DNA of 37,771 bases from Bacteroidales bacterium (GTDB lineage Bacteria; Bacteroidota; Bacteroidia; Bacteroidales; UBA932), in contig JAGABD010000018.1 of assembly GCA_017614795.1 (NCBI GenBank), positions 1 through 37,771 of the forward strand, in the 5' to 3' direction. The first letter of the stretch is position 1, and each line of letters starts with the position of its first letter. Shown here piece after piece: positions 9,375 through 18,098 of this stretch. A program made the position numbers and the translations under genes. The notes beneath the pieces were generated by a model that saw only the letters and a list, made by a program, of their open reading frames with translations, was not told where the DNA came from and searched no databases.

Positions 9375-10451
9375 ATGGGATTGGCATTGACAGGACTTTC
9401 TCTGGAAGAGTTGAAGCGCGAAGCCGGAATCTGCGGTTTCAAGCCCTTTGTGGCCAGCCAGATCGCCGATTGGCTCTTCGTGAAGAAGGCTTCTTCCTTC
9501 GATGAAATGACCAATCTTTCCAAGTCCGCGAGGGAGATTCTCAAAGAAAAATACCACGTCGGACGCAATGCCCCGGCGGCCGAAGCCGAGAGCGGCGACG
9601 GCACCCGCAAATACATCTTCAAGGTACGCACTTCGCTGGCGGAAGAGTCCGCGATAGAGTCGGTGGTGATTCCCGACGGCGACCGCGCCACCCTCTGCGT
9701 ATCGTCCCAGGCGGGCTGCAAGATGAACTGCAAATTCTGCATGACCGGGCGCGGCGGTTTCCACGGCCAGCTGGGTCCGGCGGACATAATCAACCAGTTC
9801 CTCTCCATAAAAGAATCCGACCGCCTCACCAACGCGGTCTTTATGGGAATGGGGGAGCCTCTAGACAATTACGAAGCGGTTGCCAAAGCGATAGAAATCC
9901 TCACCGCCCCCTGGGGCTTCGCCTGGAGCCCGAAACGCATAACGGTCTCCAGCATAGGCGTGATACCTAATCTCAAGCGCTATCTCGACGAACAGAAGTG
10001 CCACCTCGCGATCAGCCTCCACAATCCCTTCGGGGAGGAGCGTGCGGAGATGATGCCGGTGGAGAAGGCATACCCCATCAAAGATGTGGTCGAGCTGATA
10101 AGGCAATACGACTGGAGCGGCCAGAGGCGCGTGAGTTTTGAGTACACGATGTTCTCCGGCTGGAACGACGACAAGCGTCACGCCGACGCGCTGATCCGCC
10201 TGCTCAAGGGCCTCGAGTGCAGGGTGAACCTCATCCGCTTCCACGAGATTCCGGACTTCGGGTACGGCACCTCGTCGCAGGCGGTGATGGAAGCCTTCCG
10301 CGACCGCCTCAATTCCAACGGCGTCACCTGCACCATCAGGGCCTCGCGGGGAGAAGACATCTTCGCGGCCTGCGGCCTTCTCGCCGGGGAGATGCGTTCC
10401 GCCGAGGCAAACTATTTGCATAAGGAAGAAAACGCCAAACACCATGACTAG
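9375..10451 (+). CDS. rlmN: 23S rRNA (adenine2503-C2) / tRNA A37 methyltransferase RlmN
   Basis: A radical-SAM methyltransferase that methylates C2 of A2503 in 23S rRNA and A37 in some tRNAs. From the ATG at 9375 it is 358 residues. The iron-sulphur CxxxCxxC motif is C115-C119-C122 in AGCKMNCKFCMTG. The MGMGEPLDN segment, SPKRITVSSIGV, HLAISLHNPF and the C-terminal ASRGEDIFAACG, which carries the methyl-carrying cysteine, are all present. An in-frame GTG at 9348 would add nine residues but sits upstream of the TAATTTTG promoter box, so ATG 9375 is chosen. The last 8 bases overlap the patatin gene, beginning a five-gene plus-strand operon. Confidence 0.95.
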   Translation: MGLALTGLSLEELKREAGICGFKPFVASQIADWLFVKKASSFDEMTNLSKSAREILKEKYHVGRNAPAAEAESGDGTRKYIFKVRTSLAEESAIESVVIPDGDRATLCVSSQAGCKMNCKFCMTGRGGFHGQLGPADIINQFLSIKESDRLTNAVFMGMGEPLDNYEAVAKAIEILTAPWGFAWSPKRITVSSIGVIPNLKRYLDEQKCHLAISLHNPFGEERAEMMPVEKAYPIKDVVELIRQYDWSGQRRVSFEYTMFSGWNDDKRHADALIRLLKGLECRVNLIRFHEIPDFGYGTSSQAVMEAFRDRLNSNGVTCTIRASRGEDIFAACGLLAGEMRSAEANYLHKEENAKHHD

Positions 10452-12876
10452 CGCCCGCCGCATATTCGCCGCGCTCTTCTGCGCCCTGCTGCTCGTGCCC
10501 TCAGTGGCCCGGGCGGGCGAGGACGATGCGAAAATCTCCGCCACCAGCGTGGATCCGGCGAAGGATTCGGTGGTTTTCGAGATGATGCGCAAGCGTCTTG
10601 CCGACATCCGCCGCAAGAACCGGAGGCCGACCGTGGCGCTGGTGCTTAGCGGAGGCGGCGCGAAGGGAGCGGCCCACATCGGGGCGCTGCGATATATCGA
10701 AGAGCAGAAGATACCGGTGGACCTCGTCCTCGGCACCAGCATGGGCGGTCTCGTCGGAGGCCTCTATTCGCTGGGATACAGCGTCGACCAGCTCGACTCG
10801 CTGATGCGGAACATCGACTGGGGCACGGCTCTCACCGACAAGGTCGACAGGCAGTACATCGCCTACAGCGTCAAGCGCAGGCGCCAGACATACGTGCTCA
10901 GCATACCGTTCCACTACCGCCAGAAGGATTTCATAGCGAAGGTGGGAGATGGCGTCAGCTACTCCGCCGGCAAGTCGGGGGTGCATTTCAGCGCTAACGG
11001 GGAAGGCGAAATCGAGCGTCCCACCGCGTCCGGAACGGCCCTGCTGGGGCTTCCCGCGGGCGTGGCCTACGGCCTTAACGTCAGCAATATGATATCTTCG
11101 CTGACGGTCGGATACCAGGATTCCCTCTCCTTCGCCGACCTGCCGATACCTTTCTTCTGCGTGGCTTCCGATATGGTGTCGTGCAAGGCGAAATACTGGA
11201 GCGACGGCCCCCTGAACGCGGCGATGCGCTCCACGATGAGCATCCCCATCCTCTTCGAGCCGGTGCGCTACAAGGGAATGGTGCTGATAGACGGCGGCAC
11301 CCGCAACAACTTCCCTGCGGACATCGCACGCGCCATGGGCGCGGACATAGTGATAGGTATTGTGCTGGCGGACGACAACTACCGCTACGACCAGATAAAC
11401 AATATGCTGGACATGGTCTGGCAGGCCATCGACATGATGGGCCGCGAGGCTTACGAGAAGAACACCGAAAAAGTCGACGTGAACATCCATCCCGACCTGC
11501 ACGAATACAATATGATGAGTTTCGGCAAGGAAGAGGTGGACACCATAATAAGCAGGGGCTATGCCGAGGCCGTAAAGCATCAGAAAGAGCTCGCGAAAAT
11601 AAGCCGCTACATGCACGGCGACACCACCAGGTACTATGCGCCGAAGGCCGTGAACATCAACCATAACAAGGTGAAGATCAGCGCGATAGAATTCGCGGGC
11701 GTGCCTTCGGGCGACTACCGTCTGCTTGAGAAGGCGGTGCGCATCAAGCCCGGTTCCGGCGCCGGTGCGGAGGAAATCGCGGCCGCGGTGCAGACGCTTT
11801 ATTCCAAGGACGCCTTCGAGTCCGTTACATACAACTTGCTGAACGACGGCGACGGCTACCGCCTGGTGTTCAACTGCGTGCGCGCCCCGGTGCACAGGCT
11901 CTCGCTCGGCGGTAGGGCCGACACCGAGGAATACGTTTCCGCGATCGCCAACGTGGGGCTCAACACCAACAGGCTCCGCGGCCCCAAGTTCGACTTCACC
12001 GCGAGGGTGGGCCAGACCTGGTACGGCCGCGCGGCGTTCATCCTCGATTCTCCTTTCCTGCCCACTCTCAACATCAGCGGCAGGGCGGGCTACAACTCCG
12101 CCGTGGTGGTGCAGGAAGACCATCTCTACAAGGCGGGCTACTGGCGCTGCAACGCCGACGCCTACCTTTCCGGAATGCGGCTCCGTTCCTTCGACCTCAG
12201 GGCAGGCTTCCGCGACGAGTACTTCGCCCTCGATTCCTGGCTCACGAACAGCGGCAGGGCGGTCTCCAAGGACGAAATGTCCCTCTTCAACAAGAACTAT
12301 CTCGCCCTCTGGGCCAGGACCCGCGCCTACACCCTCGACGACAAATACTACCCCCATCACGGCTTCACCGTGGGCATCGACTACGACTGGATCTTCTCGC
12401 CCGAGCAGATTCACGTGTTCAAGGCCGATTTCAAGGCGGTGATTCCCGTGTCGAGATGGTTCGCCATCATCCCTTCGGCCACCACCAGGAACCTCTTCCG
12501 CAGGGCCGACCGCAACGGCGACGACCTCTTTATGGGCAACTTCGCGGGAGGCGTGATGGCGCAGCGCTATATGCCCGGGCAGATGCCTTTCATCGGCTTC
12601 CACCGCTGCACGATGCTCAAGGACTTCAGCGCGGTGTTCAACCTCGACCTGAGGGCTAACATCTTCAAGAACACCTACGTCTCGCTGCAGGGCGGCTATA
12701 TCAAGGAAGGCGAAAGCTTCGCTCCCAAGTTCAACGTCGAAGACATGATGCCGACCTACTGGGGAGCGGCCTTCGAGGTGGGTTACAATTCTATAATCGG
12801 CCCCATCAAGGCCAACGTCCACTGGTCCGATTTCATCGGAATCGGCGCTTATATGGGAATCGGATTCGAATTTTAG
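10444..12876 (+). CDS. Patatin-like phospholipase fused to POTRA and outer-membrane barrel domains
   Basis: An 810-residue protein with an N-terminal signal peptide (ARRIFAALFCALLLVPSVARA). Residues ~60-330 form a patatin lipase domain with oxyanion turn LSGGGAKGAAH, nucleophile elbow GTSMGG (Ser99) and catalytic DGG (Asp283). A short POTRA-like segment follows (~400-480, VKISAIEFAGVPSGDYRLLEKA). The remaining ~330 residues are strand-rich with many aromatics and end in GIGAYMGIGFEF, a typical terminal barrel strand with C-terminal Phe. This layout matches the PlpD/type Vd-like patatin-barrel family (RssA plus BamA-like surface antigen), in which the lipase domain is joined to its own outer-membrane barrel. 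It is probably a membrane lipid hydrolase; which side of the membrane it faces is not known. It overlaps rlmN by 8 bp and precedes recX by 2 bp. Confidence 0.9.
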   Translation: MTSARRIFAALFCALLLVPSVARAGEDDAKISATSVDPAKDSVVFEMMRKRLADIRRKNRRPTVALVLSGGGAKGAAHIGALRYIEEQKIPVDLVLGTSMGGLVGGLYSLGYSVDQLDSLMRNIDWGTALTDKVDRQYIAYSVKRRRQTYVLSIPFHYRQKDFIAKVGDGVSYSAGKSGVHFSANGEGEIERPTASGTALLGLPAGVAYGLNVSNMISSLTVGYQDSLSFADLPIPFFCVASDMVSCKAKYWSDGPLNAAMRSTMSIPILFEPVRYKGMVLIDGGTRNNFPADIARAMGADIVIGIVLADDNYRYDQINNMLDMVWQAIDMMGREAYEKNTEKVDVNIHPDLHEYNMMSFGKEEVDTIISRGYAEAVKHQKELAKISRYMHGDTTRYYAPKAVNINHNKVKISAIEFAGVPSGDYRLLEKAVRIKPGSGAGAEEIAAAVQTLYSKDAFESVTYNLLNDGDGYRLVFNCVRAPVHRLSLGGRADTEEYVSAIANVGLNTNRLRGPKFDFTARVGQTWYGRAAFILDSPFLPTLNISGRAGYNSAVVVQEDHLYKAGYWRCNADAYLSGMRLRSFDLRAGFRDEYFALDSWLTNSGRAVSKDEMSLFNKNYLALWARTRAYTLDDKYYPHHGFTVGIDYDWIFSPEQIHVFKADFKAVIPVSRWFAIIPSATTRNLFRRADRNGDDLFMGNFAGGVMAQRYMPGQMPFIGFHRCTMLKDFSAVFNLDLRANIFKNTYVSLQGGYIKEGESFAPKFNVEDMMPTYWGAAFEVGYNSIIGPIKANVHWSDFIGIGAYMGIGFEF

Positions 12877-12878
12877 GG

Positions 12879-13343
12879 ATGGACGAGCGAGTAAAGAAGG
12901 TCTTGGCGAAACTCGAGGCGCAGTGCGCTAAACGCGAGTATTGCACCAAAGATGTGCGTGAGAAGGCGCTCAAGGCGCTTGAGGGAGATGCCGACGCGGC
13001 CAAGGAGGTGGTGGATGCGCTGAAGGCCAATGCGTTCGTGGATGACGCCCGCTATGCGTCCGCTTTTGCGAGGGAGAAATCGTCCCTGACGGGCTGGGGC
13101 CCCATCAAGATACGCTTCGCTTTGAAGGCCAAGGGCCTGGGAGATGCGGACATCTCCTCGGGTCTTTCCGAGGTCGATGCCGGAAGGGCGGACGAGCGTC
13201 TTGCCAAGCTTCTCGCCGTCAAGGCGAAATCGCTGGAAGGGGACCCTCAGGCAAGGCTCAAGCTCATCCGCTTCGCCCTTACGAGGGGATATGAATACGA
13301 TGCCGTAGAATCGGCTGTGAAGAAACTGGAATCAAACAAATAA
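12879..13343 (+). CDS. recX: Regulatory protein RecX
   Basis: A 154-residue, helix-rich protein of the RecX family, which binds RecA filaments and limits their extension. Three-helix repeats are seen, with the diagnostic YCTKDVREKALKAL opening, FVDDARYASAFAREKSSLTGWGPIKIRFALKAKG in the middle (quoted as separate parts of one block) and a C-terminal RLKLIRFALTRGYEYDAVESAV. Length is typical of RecX (~150). It is not next to recA; it is embedded in the rlmN-lplA operon, 2 bp after the patatin gene and 5 bp before the M48 protease gene. Its expression is therefore probably uncoupled from recA. Confidence 0.92.
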   Translation: MDERVKKVLAKLEAQCAKREYCTKDVREKALKALEGDADAAKEVVDALKANAFVDDARYASAFAREKSSLTGWGPIKIRFALKAKGLGDADISSGLSEVDAGRADERLAKLLAVKAKSLEGDPQARLKLIRFALTRGYEYDAVESAVKKLESNK

Positions 13344-13348
13344 TCGAT

Positions 13349-14116
13349 ATGAAAAAACTTGCTCTAATGGTTATTGCCGCGGCGATGCTCGCATCCTGCT
13401 CGGCTTCCTACGATTCTTCCCGTATGCTTCAGGGCGGACTCAAGATTTCCCAGGCGCTCACTCTTACCAACGCCGACATCCAGAGTTCGGTGACCGCCTC
13501 CGTGGCGCAGCTCGACGCCGAGAATAAGGTCCTGACTTCCGGTGCGTATGTCACCCGCCTCGCGAACATCACCAAAGGACTTACGGAGGTGAACGGCATT
13601 CCTCTGACCTTCAAGGTGTACCAGACTAACGAGATCAACGCATTCGCCTGCGCCGACGGCAACGTGCGCGTCTACACCGGCCTGATGGACCTGATGACAG
13701 ACGATGAAGTGCTCAGCGTAATCGGCCACGAAATCGGCCACGTAGCCCTCGAGCACTCGCTCAACGCCTACAAGAACGCGCTGCTCACTTCCGCCGCCCG
13801 CGACGCCATCGCGGCCCAGGGAACCCTCGCGGGCCTTTCCGACTCCATCCTTGGCGAACTCGGCGAGAGCATGGTGCAAGCTAAGTTCTCCCGCAAGCAG
13901 GAGACAGCCGCGGACGATTTCGGCTACGACTTCATGAAGGGGGCCGGACGCAATCCCTGGCATATGGCAATGGCTTTCGAGAAACTCCAGAGCGCTTCCG
14001 GCTCGACCGGCACCTCCAGCCAGGTGGCCCAGATGTTCTCGTCGCACCCCGACACCGCATCCCGCATAGAGCGCGTTTCCAAGAAAGCCACGAAAGACGG
14101 CTATACCCGTCCGTGA
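13349..14116 (+). CDS. M48-family zinc metalloprotease, lipoprotein
   Basis: A 255-residue protein with a lipoprotein signal (lipobox LASC, Cys17) and an M48 peptidase domain. The zinc-binding HEIGH is at 127-131 (VIGHEIGHVALEHS) and the third ligand Glu185 is in RKQETAADDFG. The upstream NAFACADGNVRVYTGLMDL strand is typical of the LoiP/YggG and BepA-like branch, whose members act on misfolded envelope proteins in the periplasm. Single-domain length (~250) fits LoiP-like proteins. The C-terminal SSHPDTASRIERV segment is also characteristic. Its stop codon overlaps the GTG start of lplA in a GTGA arrangement, pointing to coupled translation. Confidence 0.93.
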   Translation: MKKLALMVIAAAMLASCSASYDSSRMLQGGLKISQALTLTNADIQSSVTASVAQLDAENKVLTSGAYVTRLANITKGLTEVNGIPLTFKVYQTNEINAFACADGNVRVYTGLMDLMTDDEVLSVIGHEIGHVALEHSLNAYKNALLTSAARDAIAAQGTLAGLSDSILGELGESMVQAKFSRKQETAADDFGYDFMKGAGRNPWHMAMAFEKLQSASGSTGTSSQVAQMFSSHPDTASRIERVSKKATKDGYTRP

Positions 14117-15093
14117 AATATCTTCTGAATGATTGCACCGACGCCTGTCGGAATATGGCTTTCGACGAGTTCGCTCTCGAAAGCCTTCCTCTTGACGAAC
14201 CTGTGTTCTGCCTCTGGCGGAACGCCCCTTCGGTGATAATAGGGCTCAACCAGAGCGCCTACGCCGAAGTAAACCTCGATTATCTGAAGGCGCACGGCAT
14301 AGCCCTCGCGCGCCGCGTGACGGGCGGGGGAGCGGTGTATCACGACCTTCAGAACCTCAATTACACCATAGTTGGGAAGTCCCGCGACCTGAATGCGGAC
14401 TATCCCGAATACCTTCATCTCGTGGCGGATGCCCTGCGGGGGCTGGGCGTTCCCGCCGAAATCAGCGGACGCAACGACATTATGGTGGAAGGCCGCAAAT
14501 GTTCCGGTTATGCCAAACGGGTGTGGAAGGACCGCCTGATGGTGCACGGCACCCTGATGTTCGACGTGGACCTGTCCGTGCTTACCGAAACGCTTTCGGC
14601 TTCGGGAAGCAAGATGGACGCGAAGGGAATCGCTTCGGTGCGAAGCCGCGTGGCGAATCTCAAGGACTATCTCCCTGGTTATAAGGATGTTCTGGCGCTT
14701 CGCGATGCCTTACACGAAGCCCTTGCCTGTGGCGACGGGGAAGTGAAGTTAAGCGCAGAACAGCTCGCCGCCATCGACCGGATGGCGGAAGAGAAGTTCC
14801 GCAGTTGGGACTGGATTTACGGCCGTTCGCCTTCGACGGGATTCAAGTCTTCGCGCAAGTTCGCCTGCGGCACAGTGGAGGCGGGATGGACGGTGGAGCG
14901 CGGGTGCATCCGCAATCTCGCCTTTACGGGCGACTTTATGGGAAATCTGCCCGTGGACGGGCTCTGCGCCGCCCTCGAAGGCTGCCATTTCGAGAGGGGC
15001 GCCCTGATTGAAGCATTGAACAAAAACCCCGAACCGGTCTCTGCATTCTTCGACGGGCTCGGGGCTGAAGATCTTGCTTCGCTGCTTATTTGA
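14113..15093 (+). CDS. lplA: Lipoate--protein ligase
   Basis: A 326-residue LplA-type ligase that activates lipoate with ATP and attaches it to lysines of 2-oxoacid dehydrogenase E2 subunits or GcvH. The lipoate/AMP pocket is shown by RRVTGGGAVYHDLQNLNYT (the GGGxVxHD motif), GRNDIMVEGRKCSG and the later SKMDAKGIASVRSRVANLKD. The C-terminal accessory domain is present (SRKFACGTVEAGW). It starts with GTG inside the stop of the M48 gene. Its 3' end overlaps the 3' end of lpdA (opposite strand) by 8 bp. The partner lpdA encodes an enzyme of the same lipoate-dependent complexes, so the placement makes sense. Confidence 0.94.
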   Translation: MKYLLNDCTDACRNMAFDEFALESLPLDEPVFCLWRNAPSVIIGLNQSAYAEVNLDYLKAHGIALARRVTGGGAVYHDLQNLNYTIVGKSRDLNADYPEYLHLVADALRGLGVPAEISGRNDIMVEGRKCSGYAKRVWKDRLMVHGTLMFDVDLSVLTETLSASGSKMDAKGIASVRSRVANLKDYLPGYKDVLALRDALHEALACGDGEVKLSAEQLAAIDRMAEEKFRSWDWIYGRSPSTGFKSSRKFACGTVEAGWTVERGCIRNLAFTGDFMGNLPVDGLCAALEGCHFERGALIEALNKNPEPVSAFFDGLGAEDLASLLI

Positions 15094-16474
15094 GCGCGAA
15101 AGCCGTTTCCTTGAGAATTTCCGAAACCGTAGGGTGGGGGAATACCAGCTCTTTCAGCTGGTCCAGCGTCATTCCCTGCTCTATCGCGATGCAGGCGGCG
15201 CTGATGATTTCGGAGCAGGGGTTGCCAAGCATATGCACGCCCAGCACCTTGTGCTCTCCTGCGCTCGCGATTATCTTGCAGATGCCTTCGCCCCTTTCGT
15301 TCTCCGCGACGAAACGTCCTGAATAACCCATAGGGAGCTTTACCACTTCTAAGCAGATGCCTTTGGCCTCGGCTTCCGCCTCGGTGAGGCCCGCTGCTGC
15401 CACTTCGGGATTGGTGTAGACAACTCCCGGAATGGCATTGTAATGCATCCTGGCGGGTTTGCCGAGAATGTCCGCAACGGCAACCTCGCCTTCGCGCGAT
15501 GCGGTGTGTGCGAGCATCGAAAAACCGGTCACGTCGCCAGCGGCATAGACTCCGGGAACGCTGGTGCGCATATGTTCGTCCACCTTTATTCCGTAGGGCC
15601 TTCCGGCGGGGTTGAGCGCCAGTTCCACGCCGAGGTTTTCGAGTCCGAAGCCCTGCAGGTTTGCCCTGCGTCCAACGCTTACAAGTATCTTATCGCCGCT
15701 CACGCGCTGCGTGGCGCCGTCGGCATCTTCATAAACAACTGTATTGCCCTCGATGGCGGTAACCTTGCAATTCAGGCAGAAAGCGATGCCCCTCTTTTCG
15801 TACTGCTTCTGGAGCATCGCGCTGATTTCGGCATCCATCGGGCCGAGAATCTTGGGAAGCATCTCAACCACCGTGACCTTGGTGCCGAGGGTGCTGAAGA
15901 ATGCGGCGAATTCCATTCCGATGACGCCTCCGCCAATCACCACAAGCTCTTCCGGACGCTCCTCCAGAGCGAGGATTTCGCGGTTGGTGACGATCGCGTC
16001 GCCCGCTTCCTTGAGACCCGGGATAGGGGGCACCGCAGCCTCGGAGCCGGTGCATATAAGAAGGTTCTTCGCGGTGTAGACCTCTTCTCCGGCCTTCACG
16101 GCGAATCCCTCGGGAACGGGTCCCTGGATGAAAGCGTCGGCTTCCACGACGGTCACGCCGTAGGCCTTCATAGCCGCGCGCACTCCGGCGGTAAGTTTCT
16201 TCACCACCTTGTTCTTGCGGGCAACTATTTCCGCGAAGTCGAATGAGGCTTCCGGGGCATGCACGCCGTAATGCTCGCCGTTCTTGGCGTAATTGTAAAC
16301 CTTGGCGCTGTAAAGCAGAGTCTTGGTGGGGATGCAGCCTTCATTGAGGCACACTCCGCCGAGGGTTTTGCGCTCGAAAAGCACTGTGGCGAGCCCTGCG
16401 GCCCCGGCCCTTTCGGCGGCGACGTATCCGCCCGGACCGCCTCCAATTATCGCGAGGTCGAAAATCTGTTCCAT
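15086..16474 (-). CDS. lpdA: Dihydrolipoyl dehydrogenase (E3)
   Basis: A 462-residue FAD-dependent disulphide reductase that reoxidises dihydrolipoamide of 2-oxoacid dehydrogenase or glycine-cleavage complexes using NAD+. The N-terminal FAD fold has GGGPGGYVAA, and the redox pair is Cys42/Cys47 in GGVCLNEGCIPTK. A second nucleotide fold (VVIGGGVIGMEFAAFF) binds NAD. YAAGDVTGFSMLAHTASREG and the C-terminal HPTVSEIL (His of the active-site His-Glu pair) are present. Length is typical. It lies 2 bp after pdxA on the minus strand and meets lplA tail to tail with an 8-bp overlap. I see no terminator between the convergent units. Confidence 0.95.
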   Translation of the reverse strand: MEQIFDLAIIGGGPGGYVAAERAGAAGLATVLFERKTLGGVCLNEGCIPTKTLLYSAKVYNYAKNGEHYGVHAPEASFDFAEIVARKNKVVKKLTAGVRAAMKAYGVTVVEADAFIQGPVPEGFAVKAGEEVYTAKNLLICTGSEAAVPPIPGLKEAGDAIVTNREILALEERPEELVVIGGGVIGMEFAAFFSTLGTKVTVVEMLPKILGPMDAEISAMLQKQYEKRGIAFCLNCKVTAIEGNTVVYEDADGATQRVSGDKILVSVGRRANLQGFGLENLGVELALNPAGRPYGIKVDEHMRTSVPGVYAAGDVTGFSMLAHTASREGEVAVADILGKPARMHYNAIPGVVYTNPEVAAAGLTEAEAEAKGICLEVVKLPMGYSGRFVAENERGEGICKIIASAGEHKVLGVHMLGNPCSEIISAACIAIEQGMTLDQLKELVFPHPTVSEILKETAFALK

Positions 16475-16476
16475 AA

Positions 16477-17565
16477 CTATGCTATCTGCGGACGGCCCGG
16501 ATGCTCGGGATGCTCCTCCTCGGAAGGCTTCTCGACAAGCTTGCCCTCCTGGAGTTTTTGCCAGGCAATGCGGTTCTTGTAGATGTCGATGGCCGCGAAG
16601 ATGGCGGCGCGCATGGAGCGGGGATCGGCCTCGTCGCGTCCCGCGAGTTCGAAGGCGGTGCCGTGGTCGGGGGAGGTGCGCACCACGGGAAGGCCCGCGG
16701 TATAGTTCACTCCGTCCTCGAAGGCGATGGCCTTGAACGGTGCCAGCCCCTGGTCGTGATACATCGCGAGGGTTGCGTCGAAGCGCTCGTAATGTCCCAT
16801 TCCGAAGTATCCGTCGGGGGAGAAGGGGCCGAAAGCGAGGATGCCCTCCTCGGTGGCCTTGCGTATTGCGGGGATGATGATCTTCTGCTCCTCGTCACCG
16901 AGAAGTCCGCTGTCGCCGCTGTGGGGGTTGAGGCTGAGCACCGCGATCTGCGGGCTGCTGATGCCGAAGTCGCGCTGGAGCGATTCGTTCATCAGGCGGA
17001 GCTTGCTCAGGATCTTCTCCTCGGTGATCGCCGCAGGCACGTCCTTGAGAGGGATGTGGCCGGTTACCACGCCCACCTTAAGACGCTCGGAGATGAGGAA
17101 CATCGTCACGTCCTTCACTCCGAATTCCTTCTCCAGATACTCCGTATGGCCGGGGAAGCCGAAGCCTTCGGCGACTATCGCCTTCTTGTTGATGGGGCCC
17201 GTCACCAGCACGTCGATCTCGCCCGCCTTGAGGTCCTTGACGGCCCTTTCGAGCGAAGTGATTGCGGCCTGGGCCGATGCCGCCGTGGCTCCGCCGGGTT
17301 CGGCGTAAGCGTTGTCCGGCAGGCAGCCGAGGATGTTGACGCGCTTGGGGTGCGCTTCCTTTGCGGAATTGATGAGATTGGTGTCCATCTGTTCGATTTC
17401 CGGAATGGTCTTGCGGTAGAATCCGAAAATCTTGGACGACCCGTATATCACGGGGGTGAACATATCCAGTATGCGGGGGTCGCTCAGCGCCTTGATAATC
17501 ACCTCGTAACCTATCCCGTTACTGTCTCCCTGGGTTATACCCACTATAAGTTTCTTGTCTGACAT
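16477..17565 (-). CDS. pdxA: 4-hydroxythreonine-4-phosphate dehydrogenase
   Basis: A 362-residue PdxA, which oxidises and decarboxylates 4-phosphohydroxy-L-threonine in DXP-dependent pyridoxal phosphate synthesis. Metal-binding histidines occur in GFPGHTEYLEK, MYHDQGLAPFKA and RTSPDHGTAFELAG. The N-terminal GITQGDSNGIGYEVI and VTGPINKKAI segments are diagnostic. The C-terminal tail is charged (KPSEEEHPEHPGRP) and unusual but harmless. It follows rnhA by 6 bp and precedes lpdA by 2 bp. The upstream pathway gene pdxB survives only as a 5' remnant 1.1 kb upstream (see 18663-18755), so the pathway may depend on another copy of pdxB or a different route to the substrate. Confidence 0.95.
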   Translation of the reverse strand: MSDKKLIVGITQGDSNGIGYEVIIKALSDPRILDMFTPVIYGSSKIFGFYRKTIPEIEQMDTNLINSAKEAHPKRVNILGCLPDNAYAEPGGATAASAQAAITSLERAVKDLKAGEIDVLVTGPINKKAIVAEGFGFPGHTEYLEKEFGVKDVTMFLISERLKVGVVTGHIPLKDVPAAITEEKILSKLRLMNESLQRDFGISSPQIAVLSLNPHSGDSGLLGDEEQKIIIPAIRKATEEGILAFGPFSPDGYFGMGHYERFDATLAMYHDQGLAPFKAIAFEDGVNYTAGLPVVRTSPDHGTAFELAGRDEADPRSMRAAIFAAIDIYKNRIAWQKLQEGKLVEKPSEEEHPEHPGRPQIA

Positions 17566-17571
17566 AATACT

Positions 17572-18072
17572 TTATAATAGAGTGCCGGTCTGGCCGGCAG
17601 CGATGTTGTCGTTCTCGTATCCTTCGTCTTTCGGCAGCTCCGTGCCCGCCGAATACGCCGCGACGGCAAGCCTGTCGCAGCATTCATTCTCCGGATGCCC
17701 CGCGTGGCCCTTGAGCCAGTGGAACTTTACGTTATGCTTGCGGTAAAGCGGCAGGAACCTCTCCCAGAGGTCGCGGTTCTTCTTTTTCTTGAAATTGGTC
17801 GCCACCCACTGGTCGAGCCACTTCTCCTCCACGGCCTTCACCACGTAAGTGGAATCGCTCCACACTTCCACGTCGGCATTGTCCCACTTGATGGCCTCCA
17901 GCCCCATTATCACTGCCAGAAGCTCCATCCGGTTGTTGGTGGTGCAGGCGAACCCGCCGCTCATCTCCTTGCGCAGGTCCCCGCACTTGAGCACGGCTCC
18001 CCATCCTCCGGGGCCCGGGTTTCCGCTCGCCGCCCCGTCGGTGTAAAGGTATATGGTGGTGTTTTTCGCCAT
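17572..18072 (-). CDS. rnhA: Ribonuclease HI
   Basis: RNase HI degrades the RNA strand of RNA-DNA hybrids. From the ATG at 18070-18072 (MAKNTTIYLYTDGAASGNPG) it is 166 residues; an ATG nine bases upstream (MAR) is possible. The catalytic carboxylates are visible: Asp12 in YTDG, Glu in NNRMELLAV, Asp in VWSDSTYV and Asp in NECCDRLA. The basic handle region (EKWLDQWVATNFKKKKNRDLWERF) and the HWLKGHAGHPENE loop are typical of E. coli-type RNase HI. A short C-terminal extension follows. It opens the rnhA-pdxA-lpdA unit and lies just downstream of the AT-rich patch. Confidence 0.95.
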   Translation of the reverse strand: MAKNTTIYLYTDGAASGNPGPGGWGAVLKCGDLRKEMSGGFACTTNNRMELLAVIMGLEAIKWDNADVEVWSDSTYVVKAVEEKWLDQWVATNFKKKKNRDLWERFLPLYRKHNVKFHWLKGHAGHPENECCDRLAVAAYSAGTELPKDEGYENDNIAAGQTGTLL

Positions 18073-18098
18073 ACGCGCCATCAAATATCGATGTAAAG

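Noticed and set aside
10501..12822. A 773-codon open frame antisense to the patatin gene
   Set aside because: It is a codon-bias shadow of a GC-rich gene: rich in His, Val, Ala and Gly without any domain, while the plus strand has clear patatin and barrel motifs.
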